Counted from the first letter of the stretch, positions 38,517-48,162 are shown. The stretch: DNA of 64,000 nucleotides from Nostoc edaphicum CCNP1411 (GCF_014023275.1 NZ_CP054698.1:2790001-2854000), one strand, 5' to 3'. Numbers and translations are program-made. Notes: generated from the letters alone by a model not told the origin.

Positions 38517-39587
38517 ATGAAAATCGCTCAAGTTGCCCCCTTATGGGAAAGGGTTCCACCTCCTAATTATGGAGGAATAGAACTGGTAGTGAGTCGCTTA
38601 ACTGATGAACTTGTTCGTCGCGGTCACAAGGTAACTTTATTTGCCTCTGGCGATTCTCAAACTTTGGCTAATTTACAAGCCGTTTACCCGCGTGCATTGC
38701 GCTCAGACCCAAATGTGAAAGAGTATGCAGTGTACGAAATGCTAGAACTGAGCCAAGTTTACCAAGATGCTGCCCAATTCGATATTATCCATTCTCATGT
38801 AGGGATTTCGGCACTACCTTTAGCGAGTTTGATAACAGCAACTTCTACAGTCCATACGCTGCATAATAATTTTACGACTGACAACCGTCACGCATTTAGC
38901 TACCACCAAAAGCAACCTTATGTCAGTATTAGTAACTCGCAGCGTCAAATCGATCTCAATTATATTGACACGGTTTATAACGGAATTGAGCTAGCAGATT
39001 ACCCATTTGTAGCCCAACCGTCAGAACCTTTATATTTGGTATTTTTAGGTCGTTTTTCACCAGAGAAAGGGCCGCAACATGCGATCGCCATTGCTAAACA
39101 GAGTGGTTGGCGCTTGAAGATGGCAGGAAAGGTTGATATCAAAGACTCTGAGTTTTTTGAACAAGAGATTGCCCCCCACATAGATGGTCAGCAAATCGAA
39201 TATTTAGGTGAAATTACCCACGCCGAAAAAACTGAACTTCTGGGCAATGCTGCCATAACTCTTTTCCCCATTAATTGGCAAGAACCTTTTGGCTTAGTAA
39301 TGATTGAATCAATGGCAACTGGTACACCAGTGATTGCCATGAATTTCGGTTCCGTACCTGAAGTGATTGCTCACGGCAAAACAGGTTTTATCTGCAAAAG
39401 CTATGCAGAAATGGCAGCAATGATTCCACCAGCTTTGGAACTCAATCGTCAAACCTGCCGAAAATATGTGGAAAATAACTTTAGTGTTAGCCAAATGGTT
39501 AACGGATATGAAGCTGTTTACAGACAAATTATTAAAGACCACCTAGAATCGAATGGCCGCATTCATGCAGCCAACATCCAGTTTTAA
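38517..39587 (+). CDS. GT4-family glycosyltransferase
   Basis: This 356-residue GT-B enzyme starts MKIAQVAPLWERVPPPNYGG, with the GT4 N-terminal glycine loop, and has a donor domain with LGRFSPEKGPQHAIAIAKQS and EX7E in EPFGLVMIESMATGTPVIAM. This subgroup (WERVPP start) is common in cyanobacteria and acts on unknown acceptors, perhaps in glycolipid or stress-related synthesis. It is the first gene after a 456-bp spacer and is followed by a small zinc-ribbon gene. Confidence 0.9.
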   Translation: MKIAQVAPLWERVPPPNYGGIELVVSRLTDELVRRGHKVTLFASGDSQTLANLQAVYPRALRSDPNVKEYAVYEMLELSQVYQDAAQFDIIHSHVGISALPLASLITATSTVHTLHNNFTTDNRHAFSYHQKQPYVSISNSQRQIDLNYIDTVYNGIELADYPFVAQPSEPLYLVFLGRFSPEKGPQHAIAIAKQSGWRLKMAGKVDIKDSEFFEQEIAPHIDGQQIEYLGEITHAEKTELLGNAAITLFPINWQEPFGLVMIESMATGTPVIAMNFGSVPEVIAHGKTGFICKSYAEMAAMIPPALELNRQTCRKYVENNFSVSQMVNGYEAVYRQIIKDHLESNGRIHAANIQF

Positions 39588-39642
39588 TAACTGCTTTTTT
39601 TACTGAGCTTAAAACAACAATTTTTTTAAGGAGGACATTGGT

Positions 39643-39828
39643 ATGAGTACGAGAGCCAACACCTGCCCATGCTGCGGTGGTTCCCTCCTGCGTCATGCCC
39701 GTCATGGTGAACTATATTGGTTTTGCCTGTCGTGCCGACAAGAAGTACCGCTGTTAACTGTTACTCGCCTGCCTAATGTGGAAACCCGGAACACTGGAGT
39801 GGTTCCCCAGCCAGCGGTGAATACCTAG
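39643..39828 (+). CDS. Small zinc-ribbon-like protein
   Basis: This 61-residue protein has two CxxC pairs (CPCC near the start and CLSC about 20 residues later), as in a zinc ribbon, and then a short unstructured tail. AAGGAGGA lies six bases before the ATG, a strong ribosome-binding site. It follows the GT4 gene by 55 bp on the same strand. Such small ribbons may bind nucleic acid or a protein partner; the specific role is unknown. Confidence 0.72.
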   Translation: MSTRANTCPCCGGSLLRHARHGELYWFCLSCRQEVPLLTVTRLPNVETRNTGVVPQPAVNT

Positions 39829-39871
39829 TTTTTCATATAAAACCTACTAAAAATCAATACTGATTTAGTTT

Positions 39872-39923
39872 AGACCTATCAATTAGCTGCAACTGGTAAA
39901 ATCGGATGTAGCTAATTGATAGG
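39872..39923 (+). terminator. Perfect 14-bp inverted repeat
   Basis: CCTATCAATTAGCT (39872-39885) and AGCTAATTGATAGG (39910-39923) pair perfectly with a 24-base loop and are followed by TTTTAAAGTTTT. It could terminate the zinc-ribbon transcript. It also overlaps the TTG at 39916 at the upstream edge of the dehydrogenase frame. Confidence 0.5.
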
Positions 39924-40956
39924 TTTTAAAGTTTTGTTAGCAGCCTTACTTTATGGGCAAGAAGATTTACGCCTAGAGCAAGTTCCTGACCCCACTCCGG
40001 CGGCTGGCGAAGTTGTAATCCAAGTGGGGGCAGCAACAACTTGTGGTACAGATTTGAAAGTTTGGCGGCGTGGTGGTCATGCCAAAATGCTAAAACTACC
40101 GACGCTGTTTGGTCACGAAGCTGCTGGGCGAATTGTTGCCTTGGGTGCAGGGGTGACAAATTGGCAAGTAGGCGATCGCATTGTCGCTAATAATTCTGCT
40201 CCATGCATGAAGTGCTTTTTTTGTCAACGTCAAGAATATTCTTTATGTCCAAATTTGACATGGAATAATGGTACCTTTGCCCAATACCTGAAAATTCCTG
40301 CACCGATAGTAGAGCATAATTTGTTGCAGATTCCCGATGAGTTGCCGTGGGAATTGGCAGCCATGACTGAACCTTTAGCTTGTGTATTGCATGGTGTAGC
40401 GCGTTCTCATATTAAGTCCAAAGATAAAGTAGTCGTCTTAGGAGATGGGGCGATCGGGCTAATGTTTGTGGCGGCGTTGAGTGAGAAAGCTGAGGTTTTG
40501 CTGTGGGGAGGTAATAACCACAGGTTAGAAATTGGTCAGAAATTGGGTGCAGCCCAGACCTTTAATTATCATCAAATCCCGGATATTCCCAGTGTAGTGA
40601 AAGAAATTACCCAAGGATGGGGCGCAGATGTGGTGATTGAAGCCACTGGTGTACCAAGTGTTTGGGAAACTGCGATCGCCTGCGCTCGTCCTGGTGCAAC
40701 AGTCAACTTATTCGGTGGATGTCCACGGGATACAAGCATTACTGTGAATACAGAACAGCTACACTATAGCGAACTTACCATCAAAGGCGTGTTTCATAAT
40801 ACACCAGAGTATGTGCGATCGGCGTTATCATTGATAGCTAGTCGCAAAATTCCCTTTGAGTTACTTATTAGTGAACAGCGACCATTAAAAGATTTAGAAC
40901 AGGTGTTTTGTGAGATGAAGGCGCGTAAAGTAATTAAGGTAGCGATGATTCCTTAG
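39916..40956 (+). CDS. Zinc-dependent medium-chain alcohol dehydrogenase
   Basis: The 346-residue MDR protein has the catalytic-zinc region TTCGTDLKVW and GHEAAGRIVALGAG, the structural-zinc cysteines in CMKCFFCQRQEYSLC, and an NAD-binding loop (VVVLGDGAIGLMFVAAL). It probably oxidises a polyol or threonine-like substrate. The start is uncertain: TTG at 39916 lies inside a perfect hairpin, and a second TTG at 39934 leaves the conserved part intact. No ATG precedes the domain. Confidence 0.85.
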   Translation: MIGFKVLLAALLYGQEDLRLEQVPDPTPAAGEVVIQVGAATTCGTDLKVWRRGGHAKMLKLPTLFGHEAAGRIVALGAGVTNWQVGDRIVANNSAPCMKCFFCQRQEYSLCPNLTWNNGTFAQYLKIPAPIVEHNLLQIPDELPWELAAMTEPLACVLHGVARSHIKSKDKVVVLGDGAIGLMFVAALSEKAEVLLWGGNNHRLEIGQKLGAAQTFNYHQIPDIPSVVKEITQGWGADVVIEATGVPSVWETAIACARPGATVNLFGGCPRDTSITVNTEQLHYSELTIKGVFHNTPEYVRSALSLIASRKIPFELLISEQRPLKDLEQVFCEMKARKVIKVAMIP

Positions 40957-41028
40957 TATTTTGGCGAGCAATTCATCAGGCACACTACAATAACTAGATA
41001 TAGCAACACAGACTTAGGCTAAATTACT

Positions 41029-41289
41029 ATGACTCCTCAAGTCATTACCCCAGTATTGATGATTGAGCCTTCATCATGGCTACGTTCTGGCATCACCATT
41101 GAAAAAGTTGATAATGTTAACCTTGCTAAGTTCACAGATGAGTTACATACTCGTCTAGAAGAATTGCTTGAGAAACGGAAAGCTGAATTGCTGACTCCTG
41201 AAGAAGAAGCCGAATATGCTGGAATTGCTGAACTAGAACGCATCCTAACTTTTGTTAACGCTAAACTGATTGCCAATCGTGGGTGTTAA
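41029..41289 (+). CDS. Hypothetical protein upstream of HNH nuclease
   Basis: This 86-residue protein has a short N-terminal part and a predicted helix bundle (FTDELHTRLEELLEKRKAEL, TPEEEAEYAGIAELERILTF). It overlaps the HNH gene by 11-20 bp depending on that gene's start, a coupling often seen for small antitoxin- or partner-type proteins. No domain was recognised. A comparable small helical gene before an HNH gene recurs in cyanobacterial genomes, but a toxin-antitoxin role is only inference. Confidence 0.6.
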   Translation: MTPQVITPVLMIEPSSWLRSGITIEKVDNVNLAKFTDELHTRLEELLEKRKAELLTPEEEAEYAGIAELERILTFVNAKLIANRGC

Positions 41290-41725
41290 AGATAGCACTC
41301 GGCAGTTTGTGCGCGAAAGAGCTAAATATCTGTGTGAATATTGCCACTCTCCAGAACGCTCCAGTTCAGATCGCTTTACAATCGATCATCTTGTTCCACA
41401 ATCATTAGGTGGTTCAGATGAAGCTAACAACTTAGCTCTAGCTTGTCGTCGCTGTAATGAGCGTCGTTACAATTTCACAACTGGCGTTGATCCTCAAACT
41501 CAGCAAGAAGTCGCCCTATTCAATCCTCGTCAGCAACGGTGGGTAGATCACTTCATCTGGACAGGCGATGGACTAAAGATCGTTGGCAAAAGTGCTACAG
41601 GTCGAGCAACTTGTCATCGACTAGATATCAATGATGAATTTCACAACCAAGGATTTATCCAAGAATCTAGGCAGTTATGGATACAAGGAGGCTGGCATCC
41701 ACCTGTAGACGATCCTCGTCTTTGA
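41270..41725 (+). CDS. HNH endonuclease
   Basis: The 151-residue protein has a zinc-stabilised HNH fold: CEYC near residue 24, IDHLVPQSLGGSDEANNLAL with the catalytic His and the Asn, and CRRCNERR as the second metal-binding pair. It cleaves DNA, probably without strong specificity. The start may be TTG (41270) or GTG (41279); neither has a clean Shine-Dalgarno, as expected for coupling to the overlapping upstream gene. Confidence 0.88.
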   Translation: MPIVGVKDSTRQFVRERAKYLCEYCHSPERSSSDRFTIDHLVPQSLGGSDEANNLALACRRCNERRYNFTTGVDPQTQQEVALFNPRQQRWVDHFIWTGDGLKIVGKSATGRATCHRLDINDEFHNQGFIQESRQLWIQGGWHPPVDDPRL

Positions 41726-41758
41726 TGCTTGAACTAGCGATGTTAGACTGCTGACAAT

Positions 41759-42676
41759 CTATCCACGTTGCCAAATCTTAATGCTTCTATCATGACTGCT
41801 GCTAGCCAAAAGTTTTCCATCTGGACTGAAGGCAACAGACATAATGTAGGACTCATGACCAGAAAGAGTACACATTTCTTTCTTGGTTTTTAAGTCCCAA
41901 ATCTTAATTTCCTTATCATCACCTCCACTTGCTAACATTGTGCTACTTGGGTCAATAGCCACACATACTACTGCCTTAGAGTGACCTTGCAAACTTTCTT
42001 CGCGCCCACTCGACGCATCAAATAATCGAATAGTTTTGTCGTTGCTCGCACTCGCTAAAATTTGACTGTTGGGGCTGAAAGTGATTGAACGGATCTTCTG
42101 TGAATGGGCTGAAAATTTACGCGCTAACTGTCCAGTTTCTACATCCCATAGTGTTACAGTCTTGTCCCATCCGCCACTGGTAAGTACTTTCCCATCAGGG
42201 CTGAATGCAACTGCCTCGATAATTTGAGGATTTGAGTTAGATAGAGTTTTAATCTCCTCTTTAGTCGTCAAATTCCACAGTTTCACATCTCCATCGTTGC
42301 TGCCACTAGCCATCAGATTGGTAGACGAGTTAATAGAGATTGAGGATACTTCATCGTAGTGGCCAAAAAGCGTTTTAATTTTTCTGCCACTTGTCACTTC
42401 CCACAAATTGATAGTTCTGTCAAAAGAAGCACTGGCAAGAATATCACCTTTGTTGTGGAATGCGACTTGGCGAACAGGACCTCTATGACCAGTGAGTGTC
42501 TGGATCTCACGCATTGCTTGCAAATCCCACAGCTTAACTGTCTTATCGTCACTGCCACTGGCTAACAAATGCCCATCAGAGCTAAAAGCAACAGAGTTCA
42601 CACCAGACTGCAATCCTTGATGTCCCGTGAAAGTTTGAACACATCTCCACTGTGCTGCTGTAAGCCATGACACCAT
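41759..42676 (-). CDS. Seven-repeat WD40 protein
   Basis: The 305-residue protein is a single beta-propeller of seven WD40 repeats, each with a GH...WD-type ending (e.g. ASGSDDKTVKLWDLQAMREI, ASASFDRTINLWEVTSGRKI). There is no kinase, caspase or NB-ARC domain of the kind often fused to such propellers in Nostoc. It is probably a protein-interaction scaffold. It is convergent with the HNH gene. Confidence 0.92.
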   Translation of the reverse strand: MVSWLTAAQWRCVQTFTGHQGLQSGVNSVAFSSDGHLLASGSDDKTVKLWDLQAMREIQTLTGHRGPVRQVAFHNKGDILASASFDRTINLWEVTSGRKIKTLFGHYDEVSSISINSSTNLMASGSNDGDVKLWNLTTKEEIKTLSNSNPQIIEAVAFSPDGKVLTSGGWDKTVTLWDVETGQLARKFSAHSQKIRSITFSPNSQILASASNDKTIRLFDASSGREESLQGHSKAVVCVAIDPSSTMLASGGDDKEIKIWDLKTKKEMCTLSGHESYIMSVAFSPDGKLLASSSHDRSIKIWQRG

Positions 42677-42802
42677 AAATGTACTCCTATATTTTCTGGA
42701 ATTAACGGAGCAAACTTTTCTCGTTCAACCAATCATTGCGAGTCAGTAAGCTCATTCATAGTGTTCCCAGTCATAATAGGATATTTAACAACTAGTTATA
42801 AA

Positions 42803-43108
42803 TCACATTTTTTCTGGATTTGCAAACAGAGATTTTAAGTTGCGTCTGCCACTGACAACTCTGACAATTTCAATTCCTTCACCAATAATCATGTAAAAAA
42901 TAATATACCCATCCAGTGGAAGTCCTCTAAGGTTGGGACGCAAATCCTCGTATTTTCGTCCCATATTCGGAAAGCTAACGAGTTGTTGACATTTTTGATT
43001 AAACGCATATAAAAGTTGCTCACCAGCCTCAACATTTTCTACGGCGAAATAATCTGCGATCGCTTGTAAATCACGAGAAGCAGGGAGTGAGATAATGTAC
43101 CGATTCAT
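42803..43108 (-). CDS. parE: ParE/RelE-family toxin
   Basis: This 101-residue toxin of the ParE/RelE superfamily shows YIISLPASRDLQAIADYFAV at the start, the central PNMGRKYEDLRPNLRGLPLD, and the C-terminal IEIVRVVSGRRNLKSLF. It is the second gene of a two-gene operon, starting two bases after the antitoxin stop. It may inhibit gyrase or act as a ribonuclease; the family split is not certain here. Confidence 0.88.
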   Translation of the reverse strand: MNRYIISLPASRDLQAIADYFAVENVEAGEQLLYAFNQKCQQLVSFPNMGRKYEDLRPNLRGLPLDGYIIFYMIIGEGIEIVRVVSGRRNLKSLFANPEKM

Positions 43109-43110
43109 TC

Positions 43111-43371
43111 CTAAGCCTCTTTTGCTTGCTTCAACTGTGTTAAAAGCTGATTTACAAAAGTTTCACCATCAATTCCTTCTCCCTTTTCAAGTGATGCTAT
43201 CCCTTCATCAATCTTGGTGCGAGTTTCTTCTAGCCATACTTGCTGAGAAAGAGTCTCTTCTGCTAAAAGATGCAATGCAGTTTGAATTACTTCATCAACA
43301 TTGTTAAATTGACCTGTTGCTAGCAAAACTTGAATTATTTGTTCTTGCTCTGGGCTAAATGTAATACTCAT
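43111..43371 (-). CDS. parD: ParD-family antitoxin
   Basis: This 86-residue ribbon-helix-helix protein starts MSITFSPEQEQIIQVLLATG, with FNNVDEVIQTALHLLAEE as the DNA-binding helices and an acidic C-terminal tail that would neutralise the toxin. It precedes the toxin gene by two bases. ParD usually represses its own promoter upstream; no operator was pinpointed. Confidence 0.88.
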   Translation of the reverse strand: MSITFSPEQEQIIQVLLATGQFNNVDEVIQTALHLLAEETLSQQVWLEETRTKIDEGIASLEKGEGIDGETFVNQLLTQLKQAKEA

Positions 43372-43529
43372 AACAATTCCATTCCTTGGCTTTTTCTATG
43401 ATAAAGCGTTGATAAGTAAGATCCCTGATGTCTTAAGTTAGGTTGACGCTTGAAATAATCTTGCTGAAAAACGGGAAGACTATGGTTACTCCCGAATTGG
43501 GAAATTTCTATAAAATCCTGAACAGCAAA

Positions 43530-44141
43530 ATGCTCAAAAAATCTCTACTTAACTACTTAATTTTGCCTTTTTCTCTAGTGCCTTGGCTGTGCGTAGGAAC
43601 GCTTTTTGATTCCCAAGCTAATGCTTTACCAGGGCAAAGTACAGAAGAAGTAGGCACCTGGATTAAAGCACATCCCACACTCCGCCCCAGGAGTGGAGAA
43701 CAATTATTTGTACAAAAGACTGATACAGCCGCCCAACGATTCACTTTTCAAGCGTCGGTATTGCCTCCTGGTAGGGTGGAGTTTTCTAAAGACCGAGGCA
43801 GAATTCGCTCTGAACGCATTGCTATGTATGATGCTATTAACGGCATGACATTTGAGCGCCTTCAAGAATCCTTGCGGGTAATTTATGGCTTAGAGATTTA
43901 TCAAGACTATGATCGCGCCCAAGTCGTGTATCAATATCCCAACCAAAAGGTAGTTAACTCAGCGCGTCTAGCCAGAACTCCGATTCGGGAAGCCTTGAAG
44001 GGAGAATTACGAGTAGGCGATCGCTATGTATATTGGGTGGAAATTGCCCAACCCAAGACTGGCAAAGCTTTTACTGGTCAAATGACGGTTTTGCTTAAAA
44101 CTGACCTAGACAAATTAGAAAAGGAACTGCAAATTCGTTAA
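43530..44141 (+). CDS. Exported protein of unknown function
   Basis: From the ATG at 43530 the protein has a signal peptide (MLKKSLLNYLILPFSLVPWL, cut near ANA) and a mature domain of about 165 residues with TWIKAHPTLRPRSGEQLFV and YQDYDRAQVVYQYPNQKVVN. No domain is recognised. It is probably periplasmic or lumenal. The frame is open upstream to a TTG at 43443, but those codons precede the signal peptide and look non-coding. Confidence 0.65.
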   Translation: MLKKSLLNYLILPFSLVPWLCVGTLFDSQANALPGQSTEEVGTWIKAHPTLRPRSGEQLFVQKTDTAAQRFTFQASVLPPGRVEFSKDRGRIRSERIAMYDAINGMTFERLQESLRVIYGLEIYQDYDRAQVVYQYPNQKVVNSARLARTPIREALKGELRVGDRYVYWVEIAQPKTGKAFTGQMTVLLKTDLDKLEKELQIR

Positions 44142-44229
44142 TGGGCATTGGGCATTGGTTATTCCCCTTGTCTCCCTCATCCCTCCATCCCTGTATCCCT
44201 TCTCGTTAAAAGATTACTCAATCCCTATC

Positions 44230-44598
44230 CTACAACTTCCCCAACTCCATCTGAGCTAGGGTTTGCCATGTACCCGAAAAGATACTTTCAGATGCTAAGG
44301 AAATGCGTAGCAAATCTTCTTTCAGAAGTGGCGGCCAATCAATGCCAGCTTTACGCCCTGCGCCAAATAGCTGTTGCGCCTTAATACTTAACTGATAAAG
44401 GGCCAAAGCCAGTTCTCGGTCTAGGCTCTTTGCATCTTTGAGGGCTTCAAACACCACTTTCAATGCTAATAAAATCGAAGTGATCTGACCGGGTACCGGT
44501 GGTTTCCCCTGTTTCATACGCGTTAACAGCGCATCTGGGTTTTCCTCGGTTGTGATTGTCTGATCTATGAGGAGTTTCCGAGCTGTTTCGTAATTCAT
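44230..44598 (-). CDS. Conserved cyanobacterial protein
   Basis: This 122-residue soluble, mostly helical protein has a middle part reading ITSILLALKVVFEALKDAKS, then LDRELALALYQLSIKAQQLF and a conserved-looking C-terminus with IDWPPLLKEDLLRISLASES. No catalytic motif. Its length and composition fit a small regulatory or structural protein. It is convergent with the exported-protein gene across a repeat-rich gap. Confidence 0.6.
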   Translation of the reverse strand: MNYETARKLLIDQTITTEENPDALLTRMKQGKPPVPGQITSILLALKVVFEALKDAKSLDRELALALYQLSIKAQQLFGAGRKAGIDWPPLLKEDLLRISLASESIFSGTWQTLAQMELGKL

Positions 44599-44807
44599 GT
44601 AGCCAGTTTAGCGTACATTTTACTTCAGCAGGAATACCTAATTAAAAAGTCATAGAATTGGCTTCTAGTTATTTCTAGCAATCTCTTATGATTTGTGAAA
44701 AGATAGGCGTGGGGAAAATGATCGGGAATTTGCGATGCTCTAGGTTAACCAGATAGACTGAATATAATATCTTTGAAAAATACACCTTACTAGGAATCAA
44801 CAACAAA

Positions 44808-45044
44808 ATGATATCGTCAAATTTACTAGAAATTGAGCGCTCCATCCTTGCCTTGTCTGTAGAAGAACAGCTTTGGCTGTTAGAAAGTATTGCTAGACAA
44901 ATCCGAGAAAGTGAGTATATAAAAGATAAATTGCCTGATGTTAAGAATCCAGAAGAACAACTGGAAGTGATGCCTTGTGAGCCAAAAATTCAAACAGAAA
45001 TTCCCCTTATAAATGATGAATTTGCAATTTCGGAAATACTCTGA
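44808..45044 (+). CDS. Antitoxin-like small protein
   Basis: The 78-residue protein has an N-terminal helical part (LEIERSILALSVEEQLWLLE, then SIARQIRES) that resembles DUF2281-like antitoxin N-termini, and a variable acidic tail. A 35-codon frame follows after 18 bases with a good ribosome-binding site (45063), where a toxin would be expected, but it is too short to be one. It may be a decayed module. Confidence 0.45.
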   Translation: MISSNLLEIERSILALSVEEQLWLLESIARQIRESEYIKDKLPDVKNPEEQLEVMPCEPKIQTEIPLINDEFAISEIL

Positions 45045-45062
45045 ACTCTAGGAGTAAAATTT

Positions 45063-45170
45063 ATGAGATTGCCAGACTTGAACAGTCAAATATACAAGTT
45101 ATCTGTGAGCATTTCCTTACAATTACTGACTGCGATCGCTCAAAAACATAGCTGCGATCGCAGTCTCTAA
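45063..45170 (+). CDS. Micro-ORF with good ribosome-binding site
   Basis: AGGAGT lies eight bases before ATG 45063. The 35-residue peptide begins MRLPDLNSQIYKLSVSISLQ and ends at TAA 45170; its last third is made largely of GCGATCGC repeats. It may be a real short peptide, the remnant of a toxin gene, or chance. Confidence 0.3.
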   Translation: MRLPDLNSQIYKLSVSISLQLLTAIAQKHSCDRSL

Positions 45171-45913
<743 letters not shown>

Positions 45914-45924
45914 AAAGCTGAGTG

Positions 45925-46036
45925 CTGATCGGAGTGCTGAGTGCTGAGTGCTGAGTGCTGAGATAAAAAGAAGTAAATCACAAATACAATTTTTTGATTC
46001 TTCACTCGGAACTCGGAACTCGGAACTCAGCACTCT
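45925..46036. repeat. STRR heptamers GTGCTGA and CGGAACT
   Basis: Four to five direct GTGCTGA copies follow psaC, and about four CGGAACT copies lie at 46005-46030 before GCACTC. They could form a large imperfect stem in the psaC 3' region. Confidence 0.8.
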
Positions 46037-46176
46037 TGATGAAATCGCAATTTTAGATTGGGGATAAAATCTCTGGGTATCTAAATCTTAGAAGCCGTAT
46101 TTGTACCGTCAAGTCAAAAGCTGACGGGGAATCTGCTGTAAAAAAACCTAAAGTCTATAACAATACCTAGTGGTAG

Positions 46177-46200
46177 AGGGAGTAAATTACTCCCTTTTTT
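46177..46200 (+). terminator. Rho-independent terminator between psaC and glmS
   Basis: GAGGGAGTAAATTACTCCC is followed by TTTTTT. It lies about 265 bases after psaC and 73 bases before glmS. Confidence 0.75.
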
Positions 46201-46272
46201 CTTTGCAAAACGTCGAGTTTGTGGTAAACACTATACTGGATTTAATCATCCTGAAAAAAAGTGGTGTGAACA

Positions 46273-48162
46273 ATGTGCGGAATTGTTGGATATATAGGCA
46301 CTCAAGCGGCGACAGACATTTTACTGGCTGGGCTGGAAAAACTAGAGTACAGAGGCTACGATTCTGCTGGAATTGCCACTATTTGGGAAGGTGAGGTAAC
46401 TTGTGTACGGGCAAAAGGCAAACTTCATAACCTGCGTTCTAAACTGGAACAAATAGAAACTCCTGCCCAAATTGGTATTGGTCACACTCGCTGGGCAACT
46501 CATGGTAAACCAGAAGAGTACAACGCCCATCCCCATCTGGATACGGCAAAGCGAGTGGCGGTGGTGCAAAATGGCATTATCGAAAACTATCGTGAGTTAC
46601 GCGAAGAACTCAAAGCAAAAGGACACGAATTTCGGTCTGAAACCGATACCGAAGTCATTCCCCATCTCATCGCCGAATTTTTAAAGAATCTTCCTCCCTC
46701 ATCTGCCTCATCTGCCTCCTCTCCCTTCTTAGAAGCAATTCGCCAAGCCGTTAACCACTTGCGCGGGGCGTTTGCACTTGCAGTTATTTCTGCTGACTTC
46801 CCCGATGAATTGATTGTTGTGCGCCAACAAGCACCTTTGGTAATTGGTTTTGGCCAAGGGGAATTCTTTTGTGCATCTGACACGCCTGCGATCGTTGCCT
46901 ACACCCGTGCGGTGCTACCTCTGGAAAATGGCGAAATTGCCCGCCTCACACCTTTGGGCGTTGAGATTTACAATTTTGCTGGCGACAGGCTGAAAAAACA
47001 ACCCCGGCTACTCAACTTCAATCCTGCAATGGTTGAGAAGCAGGGCTTCAAACACTTCATGCTCAAAGAAATTCATGAGCAACCAGGGGTAGTAAGAGCT
47101 AGTTTAGAAGCATACTTTAATCCAGGCGAATCTATCGAATCCCCAATTAATCTTGGTTTACCGACAGATTTATATACCGATTTAGAACAAATTCAGATCC
47201 TCGCCTGTGGTACTAGTTGGCACGCAGCATTAATCGGAAAATATTTAATCGAACAATTAGCAGGAATTTCAACTCAGGTACATTACGCTTCTGAGTATCG
47301 CTATGCACCATCACCTTTGACGGCAAACACGCTGATTATTGGTGTTACCCAATCAGGTGAAACCGCTGATACCTTAGCAGCTTTGGCAATGGAAAAAGAA
47401 CGTCGCCAGGGGAAAGAACCCAAATATCAAGCGCGACTACTGGGCATTACCAATCGCCCGGAAAGCAGTCTTGGTGATATGGTACCGCATGTCATCAGTA
47501 CCCTAGCGGGAATTGAAATTGGGGTCGCGGCGACAAAAACTTTTACTGCTCAACTGATGGCGTTTTATGCTTTGGCATTGGATTTAGCAGCTCGTCGTCA
47601 GACAGTTTCCAAAGACACATTAGAGAAAATTATTAACGGGTTGCGGCAGATTCCCAAAGAAATTGAGGCAACTTTGGAAAGTCAGGAACGTTTAACCGAA
47701 CAGCTAGCCCATGAATTCGCCGAAACCCAAGATTTCATTTTTATAGGTAGGGGGATTAACTTCCCGATTGCTTTGGAAGGGGCATTGAAATTAAAAGAAA
47801 TCAGCTACATTCACGCCGAAGGGTATCCGGCTGGAGAAATGAAGCACGGGCCCATTGCACTTTTAGATGCGAAAGTACCAGTAGTTGCGATCGCAATTCC
47901 TGGTAGTGTTTATGAAAAAGTAATTTCCAATGCCCAAGAAGCCAAAGCCAGAGATTCTCGGTTAATTGGGGTGACTCCAGTTAAAGATGGCGAAGCTGCG
48001 GAAATCTTTAACGATCTTCTTCCCGTCTCTCATGTGGAAGAATTACTTTCTCCGATTCTCACAGTAGTACCTTTGCAATTATTGGCTTATCATATTGCCG
48101 CCCGTCGCGGTTTGGATGTCGATCAGCCAAGAAATTTGGCCAAATCGGTAACAGTAGAATAG
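46273..48162 (+). CDS. glmS: Glutamine-fructose-6-phosphate aminotransferase (isomerizing)
   Basis: GlmS makes glucosamine-6-phosphate from fructose-6-phosphate and glutamine for cell wall and amino-sugar synthesis. The 629-residue protein begins MCGIVGYIG with the catalytic Cys2, has the glutaminase domain to about 240, two SIS domains (ILACGTSWHAALIGKYLIEQ and FIGRGINFPIALEGALKLKE), and ends LAKSVTVE. A Ser/Pro-rich insert (LPPSSASSASSPFLE) near residue 140 is encoded by a repeat, and total length exceeds the ~610 of E. coli. No glmS ribozyme was seen upstream. Confidence 0.97.
   Translation: MCGIVGYIGTQAATDILLAGLEKLEYRGYDSAGIATIWEGEVTCVRAKGKLHNLRSKLEQIETPAQIGIGHTRWATHGKPEEYNAHPHLDTAKRVAVVQNGIIENYRELREELKAKGHEFRSETDTEVIPHLIAEFLKNLPPSSASSASSPFLEAIRQAVNHLRGAFALAVISADFPDELIVVRQQAPLVIGFGQGEFFCASDTPAIVAYTRAVLPLENGEIARLTPLGVEIYNFAGDRLKKQPRLLNFNPAMVEKQGFKHFMLKEIHEQPGVVRASLEAYFNPGESIESPINLGLPTDLYTDLEQIQILACGTSWHAALIGKYLIEQLAGISTQVHYASEYRYAPSPLTANTLIIGVTQSGETADTLAALAMEKERRQGKEPKYQARLLGITNRPESSLGDMVPHVISTLAGIEIGVAATKTFTAQLMAFYALALDLAARRQTVSKDTLEKIINGLRQIPKEIEATLESQERLTEQLAHEFAETQDFIFIGRGINFPIALEGALKLKEISYIHAEGYPAGEMKHGPIALLDAKVPVVAIAIPGSVYEKVISNAQEAKARDSRLIGVTPVKDGEAAEIFNDLLPVSHVEELLSPILTVVPLQLLAYHIAARRGLDVDQPRNLAKSVTVE

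Noticed and set aside
46036..46272. glmS ribozyme
   Set aside because: No glmS ribozyme core could be recognised before glmS. The only structure is a simple terminator hairpin.
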